NCBI GenBank assembly: GCA_946004305.1
Contig: CAMFZJ010000084.1
Span: forward strand, 1 to 5,397
Reading direction: 5' to 3'
DNA from: an uncultured Clostridia bacterium
GTDB lineage: Bacteria > Bacillota > Clostridia > Oscillospirales > Acutalibacteraceae
DNA length: 5,397 nucleotides
In this document: positions 1 through 5,397 of the stretch, piece after piece
Layout: each line of letters starts with the position of its first letter
How positions within the stretch are numbered: position 1 is the first letter of the stretch
Notes under the pieces: model-generated
Databases searched by the model: none
The model's input: only the letters and a program-made list of their open reading frames with translations
Told to the model about the DNA's origin: nothing
Program-made: the position numbers and the translations under genes

Positions 1-648
1 CATTTTCTTAGCCTGTTCAGGTGTTGCAATTCCAAAGCCAACTGCGCAAGGTGTGTCTGTTACTTCCTTTGCAAGGGCAATCATTTCCCCTACATCGGTT
101 TTAATCTCTGAACGTACTCCTGTAACTCCCAAGGAGGACACACAATAAATAAAGCCCTCTGCTTCCTTTGAAATAGTCTGAATACGCTCTTTTGATGTTG
201 GAGCAATAAAGGAAATAAAGTTTACTCCGTACTTTTCGCACATTGGGGTAAGCTCTTGCTTTTCCTCAAACGGAACGTCAGGAACGATTACTGCCGACAC
301 ACCGATTTCAGAACATCTTTTGATGAATTTTTCAACACCGTAAACATAAATTACATTTATATATGTCATAAAAGCCAGGGCTGCGTCACAGCTTGGTGCA
401 ACCTTTTCGACCATATCAAAAATCTTGTCAGTTGTGGTGCCTGCCTCTAATGCACGAAGATCTGCCTCCTGAATAACTACTCCCTCTGCAACAGGGTCTG
501 AAAAAGGAATACCGATTTCTATTAAATCGGCACCTGCCTTAGCAATTTCAGGCAACAGCTTTTGTGTGGTTTCTAAATCAGGGTCACCGGCTGTAAGAAA
601 GGCTATAAATGCCTTGCCCTTTTCAAATGCTTCATTTAACTTAATCAT
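1..648 (-). CDS. trpA: Tryptophan synthase alpha chain, N-terminal 216 codons (cut by the window's left edge)
   Basis: This TIM-barrel subunit cleaves indole-3-glycerol phosphate to indole and glyceraldehyde 3-phosphate and channels indole to TrpB. The frame is open from the ATG at 648 to base 1, 216 codons of a family usually around 255-270, so roughly the last fifth is missing. It begins MIKLNEAFEKGKAFIAFLTAG. The active-site segment IEIGIPFSDPVAEGVVIQ (43-60) holds Glu44, equivalent to the catalytic Glu49 of Salmonella TrpA. Glu55 stands where Salmonella has Asp60, and Val57 where the family usually has Pro. The flexible loop 6 motif SSLGVTGVRSEI (171-182) keeps the key Thr, and VGFGIATPEQ (203-212) is the start of the phosphate site. 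The start overlaps the trpB stop (ATGATTAA). A six-G tract 9 bases upstream, inside trpB, serves as ribosome site. No other family is plausible. Confidence 0.97.
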   Translation of the reverse strand, partial: MIKLNEAFEKGKAFIAFLTAGDPDLETTQKLLPEIAKAGADLIEIGIPFSDPVAEGVVIQEADLRALEAGTTTDKIFDMVEKVAPSCDAALAFMTYINVIYVYGVEKFIKRCSEIGVSAVIVPDVPFEEKQELTPMCEKYGVNFISFIAPTSKERIQTISKEAEGFIYCVSSLGVTGVRSEIKTDVGEMIALAKEVTDTPCAVGFGIATPEQAKKM

Positions 649-1825
649 AAATCTGTACCCCCCTGTATCTTGCAATTGCGGCAACGTCTTTATCTCCACG
701 TCCTGAAAGGCATACTACAATAATTTTATCCTTATCCATTGTAGGCGCAAGCTTCATACAATGGGCAACTGCGTGAGAGCTTTCAATTGCAGGGATAATA
801 CCCTCTGTTCTTGAAAGATACTCAAAGGCTTCTACAGCCTCGTCATCAGTTACCGGAACATAGGTTGCACGTCCCATATCGTGAAGGTTAGCATGTTCAG
901 GGCCTACACCGGGATAGTCAAGTCCTGCGGAAATTGAATAAACAGGGGCAATCTGTCCGTACTTATCCTGAATGAAATAAGACTTCATTCCGTGGAATAT
1001 TCCAAGCCCTCCGTTGGCTACTGTTGCAGCGTTTTTCTCGTTATCTACTCCAAGTCCTGCCGCCTCACAACCAATCAGCTGAACCTCTTTATCCTCAATA
1101 AAATCATAGAAAAGTCCCATTGCATTACTTCCGCCGCCTACGCAAGCCATACAAACGTCAGGAAGTCTGCCCTCTTTTTCCATCATTTCAGCTTTTACCT
1201 CTTTGCCGATAATTGACTGAAAATCTCTTACAATAGTAGGGAACGGGTGAGGTCCCATTACTGAGCCTAATACATAATGAGTATCTTCTACCCTTGAGGT
1301 CCACTCTCTTAAAGCTTCGTTTACTGCGTCCTTCAGAGTCTGAGTACCGGTGGTTACAGGGTGAACCTTTGCGCCCAAAAGCTCCATTCTGTAGCAGTTA
1401 AGAGCCTGTCTTTCCGTATCAACCTTGCCCATATATATGTCACATTCCATACCAAGCAAGGCTGCAACCGTTGCTGTGGCAACACCGTGCTGACCTGCTC
1501 CTGTTTCTGCAATAACACGCTTTTTGCCCATTTTCTTTGCAAGGAGAATCTGTCCTAAACAGTTATTGATTTTGTGAGAGCCTGTATGGTTTAAATCCTC
1601 ACGCTTTAGGTAGATTTTTGCACCGCCTAAGTCCTTTGTCATTTTCTCTGCATAGTACAAAAGTGAGGGTCTGCCTGCGTATTCTCTCATTAAGGTCTTA
1701 ACCTCAGCAATAAACCCGGGATCATTCTTATAATAATCATATGCTTTTTCAAGCTCTATTACTGCATTCATCAATGTTTCGGGAATAAACTGTCCGCCGT
1801 GAATACCGAATTTTCCTTTTGACAT
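641..1825 (-). CDS. trpB: Tryptophan synthase beta chain
   Basis: This is the PLP-dependent subunit that condenses indole, delivered from TrpA through the inter-subunit tunnel, with L-serine to give tryptophan. The 394 residues agree with the standard TrpB1 class that partners TrpA, rather than the longer TrpB2 class. The PLP-binding lysine is Lys85 in HTGSHKINN. ETGAGQHG (107-114) carries the catalytic Glu107. The PLP phosphate-binding loop is GGGSNA (230-235). GLDYPGVGPEH (301-311) includes the serine-site Asp303, and LSGRGDKD (373-380) contains the Ser374 that contacts the cofactor ring nitrogen. The start is the ATG at 1825 (MSKGKFG), 8 bases after an AGGAG ribosome site. An in-frame GTG at 1834 falls on that site's last base and is not credible. 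trpB begins one base after trpF and overlaps trpA by eight bases. Confidence 0.98.
   Translation of the reverse strand: MSKGKFGIHGGQFIPETLMNAVIELEKAYDYYKNDPGFIAEVKTLMREYAGRPSLLYYAEKMTKDLGGAKIYLKREDLNHTGSHKINNCLGQILLAKKMGKKRVIAETGAGQHGVATATVAALLGMECDIYMGKVDTERQALNCYRMELLGAKVHPVTTGTQTLKDAVNEALREWTSRVEDTHYVLGSVMGPHPFPTIVRDFQSIIGKEVKAEMMEKEGRLPDVCMACVGGGSNAMGLFYDFIEDKEVQLIGCEAAGLGVDNEKNAATVANGGLGIFHGMKSYFIQDKYGQIAPVYSISAGLDYPGVGPEHANLHDMGRATYVPVTDDEAVEAFEYLSRTEGIIPAIESSHAVAHCMKLAPTMDKDKIIVVCLSGRGDKDVAAIARYRGVQIYD
658..663 (-). promoter_or_regulatory. G6 tract acting as the trpA ribosome binding site
   Basis: A run of six G on the minus strand (AGGGGGG) lies 9 bases before the trpA ATG and encodes part of the Arg-Gly-Val near the TrpB C-terminus. 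It is the only purine-rich site before trpA. It is flanked by two copies of TACAG. The run serves coding and translation initiation at once. Confidence 0.6.
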
Positions 1826-1826
1826 T

Positions 1827-2450
1827 TTAAACACTCCTAACTTTCTTGATTACTTCTCTTACCTTTTCTCTGTCCTTATATCCCTCTGTTTCAACAGATG
1901 AGCTTAAATCTACACAATATGGATTAACCTGTTTTATAGCCTCTAAAATATTGTCAGCGTTAAGTCCTCCTGCCAAAAAGAAAGGCTTTGACACCTTATT
2001 GGGAATTAGGTCCCAGTTAAACTTAACTCCCCCTCCGCCTGCTTTGTCCTCATAGGCAGTATCAAGAAGCAAATAACTGCAAGGGATTTTTTCCGCAGCT
2101 ACAATCTGAGCAATACTGCTTACATGTACGGCTTTGATGATTGGATTTGGAATACGCTTTCTAAGCTCCAAAATATACTCCATATTTTCATTTCCGTGAA
2201 GCTGAACCGCCTCCACAATATCGTTTCTGCAAATGTCCTCAATAAACTCAACAGGCTCGTCAACAAAAACACCTACAGGCTTTATCATAGGGTCAAGAAG
2301 CTCGCTTAGCTTCTGAGCCTTATCTACAGGAATCTGTCTGCGAAACTTCTCCTTTGTACTCATAATAAAACCAACGTAATCAGGTATAAACTCATTTACT
2401 ATTTCAATATCCTGACTGCGCTGAAGTCCGCAAATTTTTATCTTACTCAT
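1827..2450 (-). CDS. trpF: Phosphoribosylanthranilate isomerase
   Basis: This TIM-barrel enzyme performs the Amadori rearrangement of phosphoribosylanthranilate that provides the TrpC substrate. Its 207 residues are a typical length. The first strand reads KIKICG, with the catalytic base Cys7. The general acid is Asp130 in YLLLDT. Other landmarks are QLHGNE (83-88), the glycine-rich phosphate loop GGGGVKFNW (138-146), LAGGLNADN (159-167) and DLSSSVETEG (181-190). The phosphate loop has Gly at the position that is commonly Thr or Ser (GGTG). The start ATG at 2450 overlaps the trpC stop (ATGA). Its only ribosome-site candidate, GGTGG at 2461-2457, is a weak match with 6-base spacing, so initiation probably relies on ribosomes finishing trpC. 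The gene ends with TAA one base before trpB. Confidence 0.97.
   Translation of the reverse strand: MSKIKICGLQRSQDIEIVNEFIPDYVGFIMSTKEKFRRQIPVDKAQKLSELLDPMIKPVGVFVDEPVEFIEDICRNDIVEAVQLHGNENMEYILELRKRIPNPIIKAVHVSSIAQIVAAEKIPCSYLLLDTAYEDKAGGGGVKFNWDLIPNKVSKPFFLAGGLNADNILEAIKQVNPYCVDLSSSVETEGYKDREKVREVIKKVRSV
1834..1838 (-). promoter_or_regulatory. Ribosome binding site of trpB that decides its start
   Basis: AGGAG lies 8 bases before the ATG at 1825 and within the final codons of trpF. The GTG at 1834 begins on the last G of this motif and so cannot be initiated from it. This places the trpB start at 1825. Confidence 0.8.
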
Positions 2451-3232
2451 AATACACCACCGTTAAGTTTTTTAAGTGCCTCACTTTTATTTTCTGCACG
2501 CATAAGGGTTTCGCCGATTAACACAGCGTCAACCTTTGCCTCTTTAAGCTCCCTTATATCATCAGAAGTGGAAATTCCGCTTTCCCCTACAAAGATAATG
2601 TTTTCAGGCACTAAGGCTCTCAGGTTTTTGCAGGTATTCAAATCAACAGTAAAATCCTTTAAATTTCGGTTATTAACTCCCACAATCCTCGCTCCGGCAT
2701 CTAAAGCCATACAAACTTCTTCCTTTGTATGGGCTTCAACCAAAGCTGAAAGTCCCAGACTGTCACAAACCTTTATCCACTGTGAAATAGTTTCCTTATC
2801 AAGTATAGCACAAATCAGCAAAACCGCCGAAGCACCAAGGATTTTTGCTTCGTAAATCTGATAAACATCTACTGTAAAATCCTTACGCAAAACGGGGATT
2901 GAAACATTCCCTGCAATTTCTCTTAGGTAGCTGTCGCTACCCTTAAACCACTTAGGCTCTGTAAGAACGGAAATTGCACTTGCTCCTGCTTTTTCATAGT
3001 CTTTTGCAATTTGCAAATACGGAAAATCCTCTGCAATCACGCCTTTTGAGGGAGATGCTTTTTTTACCTCGCATATATAGGAAAGGTTTGCTTTCCCTAA
3101 TGCTTTTTCAAAGGGAAAGCCTGTGTCGGAATCCATACTCTCTGCCTTAGCTTTTACAACCTCCAAAGGTACGGACTTCTTTAATTTTTCATATCTTTCT
3201 TTATTTGCATTTGCTATAGTTTCAAGTATCAT
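2447..3232 (-). CDS. trpC: Indole-3-glycerol phosphate synthase
   Basis: This TIM-barrel enzyme closes the indole ring, converting 1-(o-carboxyphenylamino)-1-deoxyribulose 5-phosphate to indole-3-glycerol phosphate with loss of CO2. It is 261 residues, normal for a monofunctional TrpC, and is not fused to TrpF. Recognisable active-site elements are CEVKKASPSKG (54-64; Glu55 and Lys57), the catalytic lysine in LRKDF (Lys117), LVEAH (Glu166), GVNNRNL (Asn187), VGESGI (215-220) and the phosphate-binding end LIGETLM (238-244). These match, in order, the Glu, Lys, Lys, Glu, Asn and Glu-Ser residues known for the family. The ATG at 3232 is preceded by an AAGGAAA ribosome site that overlaps the trpD stop. 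The nine bases after trpD are the longest non-coding gap in the window. The 3' end overlaps the trpF start by four bases. It contains two of the only four tryptophan codons seen in all seven proteins. Confidence 0.97.
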   Translation of the reverse strand: MILETIANANKERYEKLKKSVPLEVVKAKAESMDSDTGFPFEKALGKANLSYICEVKKASPSKGVIAEDFPYLQIAKDYEKAGASAISVLTEPKWFKGSDSYLREIAGNVSIPVLRKDFTVDVYQIYEAKILGASAVLLICAILDKETISQWIKVCDSLGLSALVEAHTKEEVCMALDAGARIVGVNNRNLKDFTVDLNTCKNLRALVPENIIFVGESGISTSDDIRELKEAKVDAVLIGETLMRAENKSEALKKLNGGVL

Positions 3233-3237
3233 AATAT

Positions 3238-3243
3238 TTCCTT
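3238..3243 (-). promoter_or_regulatory. Ribosome binding site of trpC
   Basis: AAGGAA overlaps the last two bases of the trpD stop codon, 5 bases before the trpC ATG. It would work both for ribosomes arriving from trpD and on a shorter transcript from the candidate internal promoter. Confidence 0.65.
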
Positions 3244-4252
3244 ACTGATTGGATAATTCTGCAAATTCTTCCATTTTAGCATAAGCCTTGCCACTGTCAA
3301 TAATTTCCGCTGCAAGCTTGATGCCTTCTTCTATTGATTTAACTTTGCCGCCAACGTAAATTCCCAACGCTGAATTAAGTAAAACTATATCACGTTTTGC
3401 CCCTTTAAGCTGACCTTTTAATATTTGCTTTGTTATTTCAGCATTTTCTTTTCCGTCACCGCCTATTAATTCTAACATAGAATAGCTTTTAAGTCCAACA
3501 GATTCGGGAGTTATTTCGTAGGTTTTGAAATTTCCGTTGTCAATTTCACAAATTCTGGTAGGAGCTGTTACTGTTGCTTCGTCCATTCCGTCACAGCCGT
3601 AAATTGTCATACCTCTTTTTACGCCCAGGTTTGAAAGTACTTTTGCAAGAGGCTCTAATAAATCCTCAGAATAAACACCCATTACCTGCATATCTGCATT
3701 TGCCGGATTTGTTAAAGGTCCCAAAATATTGAATACATTTCTGACGCCTATTTCCTTACGGACAGGACCTACATATTTCATTGAGCTGTGATAACCTTGT
3801 GCAAACATAAAGCAAATATCTGCTTTGTCCAGAATTTCCTTTGACTTTTCAGGTGGTACTGTAATATTAACTCCAAGAGCTTCCAGACAATCTGCCGCCC
3901 CTGACTTACTGCTCATTGAACGGTTGCCGTGCTTTGCAACAGGAACGCCTGCCGCTGAAATAACAAAAGCTGATGTTGTGGAAATATTAAATGTCCCTGT
4001 ACCGTCACCGCCGGTACCTACAATATCCAAAACGTCTTTTTGGGGATTGATATGGACAGCTTTATCTCGCATACCCTGAGCACAGGCGGTAATTTCTTCA
4101 ATTGTTTCACCTTTGATTCTTAAAGCCATAAGGAATGCCGCTATCTGGGCATTTGTAGCGTTGCCACTCATCATTTCGTCCATTACCTGAGCGGCCTCAT
4201 CATATGATAAATTTTCCTGCAAGGATAATTTATTAATTGCTTCTTTAATCAT
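3242..4252 (-). CDS. trpD: Anthranilate phosphoribosyltransferase
   Basis: This enzyme transfers the phosphoribosyl group of PRPP to anthranilate, giving N-(5-phosphoribosyl)anthranilate. The 336 residues are the usual size for a stand-alone TrpD. The small helical N-terminal domain covers roughly residues 1-70. The PRPP-binding glycine-rich loop is GTGGDGTGTFNIST (79-92). The next conserved block is KHGNRSMSSKSGAADCLEALG starting at 107. GPVRKEIGVRNVFNILGP (162-179) contributes the anthranilate side, and the Mg2+-binding acidic motif DGMDE is at 221-225. The start is placed at the ATG at 4252, giving MIKEAINKL, because an AGGTG Shine-Dalgarno lies 7 bases upstream and this N-terminus matches the family. 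An in-frame ATG five codons upstream (4267) would overlap that ribosome site. The gap to the trpG stop is one base, so translation is probably coupled. The last part of the gene contains a promoter-like element listed separately. Confidence 0.97.
   Translation of the reverse strand: MIKEAINKLSLQENLSYDEAAQVMDEMMSGNATNAQIAAFLMALRIKGETIEEITACAQGMRDKAVHINPQKDVLDIVGTGGDGTGTFNISTTSAFVISAAGVPVAKHGNRSMSSKSGAADCLEALGVNITVPPEKSKEILDKADICFMFAQGYHSSMKYVGPVRKEIGVRNVFNILGPLTNPANADMQVMGVYSEDLLEPLAKVLSNLGVKRGMTIYGCDGMDEATVTAPTRICEIDNGNFKTYEITPESVGLKSYSMLELIGGDGKENAEITKQILKGQLKGAKRDIVLLNSALGIYVGGKVKSIEEGIKLAAEIIDSGKAYAKMEEFAELSNQ
3273..3300 (-). promoter_or_regulatory. Candidate internal promoter in distal trpD, reading into trpC-F-B-A
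   Basis: On the minus strand a perfect sigma-70/sigma-A type -35 hexamer TTGACA (3300-3295) is followed, after a 16-base spacer, by TAAAAT (3278-3273), which matches the -10 consensus at five of six positions. It is preceded by TGC, so it also has the extended -10 form TGnTATAAT. Transcription would start near 3266, about 34 bases before the trpC ATG, leaving the AAGGAAA ribosome site intact. Enteric bacteria are known to have a weak internal promoter in distal trpD. The element lies in codons for DSGKAYAKM, in AT-rich DNA, so a chance match is possible. No transcript evidence is available here. Confidence 0.38.
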
Positions 4253-4253
4253 A

Positions 4254-4826
4254 TCAATGCACCTCATTAATAAAATTGCTAATCATTGTTAATCCGTCTG
4301 ATGTTAAAATTGACTCCGGGTGGAACTGGAGTCCGTAAATTTCATAATCCCTGTGCTTAACCGCCATAACCTCGCCCATATCATCTGTAGCTGTAATAAT
4401 CAAACACTCGGGAACTGAATCCTTATTTGCTATAAGGCTGTGGTATCTTGCGCCTGTTACAACCTTCGGCATATTTTTGAATATACTACAACTGTTATCC
4501 ACATTTATATTACTCTTCTTGCCGTGCATAAGCTTTACTGCGTGGGTAATTTCTGCACCGAAAACCTCGCATATCGCCTGGTGTCCAAGGCATACACCAA
4601 GGATTGGATACTCTCCCTTTAGCTCTCTGATAACTTCCTCGCAAATCCCTGCGTCCTTTGGATAACCGGGTCCGGGAGAAAGTATGATGTGAGTTGGATT
4701 AAGCTGTCTTATATTATCAATTGTAACAGCGTCATTTCTTACTACCTTAATGTCAGGCTCAACACTTCCGCAGAACTGAAGAAGATTGTAGGTAAAGCTG
4801 TCATAATTATCAATAATCAGTATCAT
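4254..4826 (-). CDS. trpG: Anthranilate synthase component II, glutamine amidotransferase
   Basis: This is the class I glutamine amidotransferase subunit that hydrolyses glutamine and passes ammonia to TrpE. At 190 residues it has the normal length of a free-standing TrpG, without the TrpD fusion of enteric bacteria. The N-terminus has the typical IIDNYDSFTYN (4-14). The oxyanion-loop motif SPGPGYP is at 50-56, and the nucleophile elbow GVCLGHQ (77-83) carries catalytic Cys79. The distal motif FHPES (168-172) supplies His169 and Glu171, so the triad is complete. The ATG at 4826 shares bases with the trpE stop. Two Shine-Dalgarno-like stretches lie upstream, GGGAGG at 4842-4837 and GAGG at 4834-4831; the first has 10-base spacing and the second 4. 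In some Firmicutes the same subunit also serves p-aminobenzoate synthase; that dual role cannot be tested here. A dedicated PabA is the main alternative, but the operon position argues against it. Confidence 0.97.
   Translation of the reverse strand: MILIIDNYDSFTYNLLQFCGSVEPDIKVVRNDAVTIDNIRQLNPTHIILSPGPGYPKDAGICEEVIRELKGEYPILGVCLGHQAICEVFGAEITHAVKLMHGKKSNINVDNSCSIFKNMPKVVTGARYHSLIANKDSVPECLIITATDDMGEVMAVKHRDYEIYGLQFHPESILTSDGLTMISNFINEVH
4260..4264 (-). promoter_or_regulatory. Ribosome binding site of trpD that decides its start
   Basis: AGGTG lies 7 bases upstream of the ATG at 4252 and inside the last codons of trpG. The alternative upstream ATG (4267) touches this site, so it would leave the site unused. 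The spacing and the resulting family-like N-terminus favour 4252. Confidence 0.75.
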
Positions 4827-5397
4827 ATATCCTCAACCTCCCGGGCTTTTTCAATTGCATTCATTACGGCAAGAGCTTTGTTGTAGGTTTCTTCATATTC
4901 CGTTTCAGGTACAGAGTCAGCTACAATTCCTGCTCCTGCCTGAACATAGACCTTGTCTTTCTGCTTAACAGCCATACGGATTGCTATACAAGCGTCAAGG
5001 TTTCCGTTAAAGTCTATATATCCTATTGCACCGCCATATACACCACGTGGTGTTTTTTCAAGCTCCTGAATAATCTCACAGGCTCTTATTTTCGGAGCTC
5101 CCGACAGAGTGCCTGCCGGAAGCAATGTTTCAATTGCGTCAAAAGCGTCAAGGTCATCTCTGATTTTACCCTCAACCTCTGAGCAAATGTGCATAATCTT
5201 TGAATACCTTATAACCTTTTGGTATTCTGTAACCTTTACTGAATTAAACTTTGAAATCTTACCGATGTCATTTCTGCCTAAATCTACAAGCATATTGTGT
5301 TCTGCAAGCTCTTTTTCATCTTTGATAAGCTCTTCTTCAAGCGCCTTATCCTCTTCCGGGGTCTTTCCTCTGGGACGCGAACCTGCAATAGGGAATG
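4823..5397 (-). CDS. trpE: Anthranilate synthase component I, C-terminal part (cut by the window's right edge)
   Basis: This is the chorismate-binding catalytic subunit, which with TrpG converts chorismate and glutamine-derived ammonia to anthranilate, the first committed step to tryptophan. The reading frame is open from the right edge (first full codon ends at 5395) to a TGA at 4825-4823, giving 190 visible residues of a family usually near 490-500. Visible landmarks, numbered from the first full codon, are PIAGSRPRG (2-10), MLVDLGRND (35-43), MHICSEVEG (68-76), LPAGTLSGAPK (92-102), GGAIGYIDFNG (121-131) and VQAGAGIVADSVPETEYEE (151-169). These are the conserved core of the chorismate-utilising fold, including the C-terminal Glu cluster that in the family helps bind Mg2+. 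The N-terminal domain with the tryptophan feedback site lies outside the window. PabB and other chorismate enzymes share this fold, but the trp neighbours settle the identity. The stop overlaps the trpG start by four bases (ATGA), suggesting coupled, balanced synthesis of the two subunits. Confidence 0.97.
   Translation of the reverse strand, partial: FPIAGSRPRGKTPEEDKALEEELIKDEKELAEHNMLVDLGRNDIGKISKFNSVKVTEYQKVIRYSKIMHICSEVEGKIRDDLDAFDAIETLLPAGTLSGAPKIRACEIIQELEKTPRGVYGGAIGYIDFNGNLDACIAIRMAVKQKDKVYVQAGAGIVADSVPETEYEETYNKALAVMNAIEKAREVEDI

Noticed and set aside
1354..1542. A 62-codon minus-strand frame inside trpB.
   Set aside because: It is a frame-shifted shadow of TrpB, which is intact and conserved across this stretch.
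1819..1824. TTGACA on the plus strand at the trpB/trpF junction, as a possible antisense promoter.
   Set aside because: No -10-like hexamer follows at the right distance.
2568..2855. A 95-codon plus-strand open frame opposite trpC, and similar plus-strand frames across the window (for example 256-450, 992-1216, 3825-4079).
   Set aside because: All lie antisense to strongly conserved trp genes, and their products show no recognisable motif. The coding signal is fully explained by the minus strand.
3059..3065. A7 run on the coding strand of trpC in the frame A-AAA-AAA, preceded by GAGG, resembling a -1 slippery site.
   Set aside because: It encodes the conserved EVKKASPSKG active-site motif, so the codons are explained. 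A -1 shift would meet a stop some 20 codons on and lose the enzyme core, and I see no evident stimulatory structure.
3505..3543. A second TTGACA on the minus strand within trpD.
   Set aside because: No acceptable -10 hexamer lies at 15-19 base spacing; the best is TACGAA.
4803..4822. AT-rich palindrome ATTAT-TG-ATAAT at the 5' end of trpG.
   Set aside because: The stem is only five A/T pairs with a two-base loop, and it is explained by the codons of the conserved IIDNYDS motif.
4831..4842. GAG-type repeats just upstream of trpG that might be a TRAP binding site like the one at Bacillus trpG.
   Set aside because: Only two GAG triplets are present, whereas TRAP sites need many spaced (G/U)AG repeats.
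1..5397. Search for terminators, T-box or attenuator, CRISPR, tRNA, insertion sequences or a novel accessory system.
   Set aside because: Coding sequence fills all but 11 bases and every gene is a standard trp gene. No repeats, hairpin-plus-U-tract terminators or RNA gene signatures were seen. The operon ends, where leader control would sit, are outside the window.

Overview
The window is one uninterrupted tryptophan biosynthesis operon read entirely from the minus strand. In transcription order, from the right edge to the left, it holds trpE (C-terminal part only), trpG, trpD, trpC, trpF, trpB and trpA (N-terminal 216 codons only). All seven families are recognised from intact active-site motifs. 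I see no frameshift, no premature stop, and no foreign or mobile DNA.

Layout on the minus strand: trpE enters at 5397 and stops at 4823; trpG is 4826-4254; trpD 4252-3242; trpC 3232-2447; trpF 2450-1827; trpB 1825-641; trpA runs from 648 off the left edge. Only 11 bases are non-coding: one between trpG and trpD, nine between trpD and trpC, one between trpF and trpB. The other three junctions overlap: two by four bases (ATGA) and trpB/trpA by eight. No stretch lacks a gene. The operon leader and its terminator lie outside, so the main regulation (attenuator, T-box or repressor) cannot be judged here. The one internal regulatory candidate is a promoter-like element at the end of trpD, reading into trpC.

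The genes form the complete chorismate-to-tryptophan route. TrpE and TrpG make anthranilate, TrpD adds phosphoribose, TrpF isomerises, TrpC closes the indole ring, and TrpA and TrpB form tryptophan synthase. TrpG/TrpD and TrpC/TrpF are separate proteins, not the fusions found in enteric bacteria.

The gene order E-G-D-C-F-B-A, the AT-rich composition, the purine-rich Shine-Dalgarno sites and the style of the proteins (for example FSDPxAEG in TrpA) suggest a Firmicute, most likely of class Clostridia, possibly a gut anaerobe. Genus cannot be assigned from this. The region is ordinary primary metabolism and I found no new system. The points worth a second look are the possible internal promoter, a Glu in place of the usual catalytic Asp in TrpA, and start sites that naive start calling would place too far upstream.
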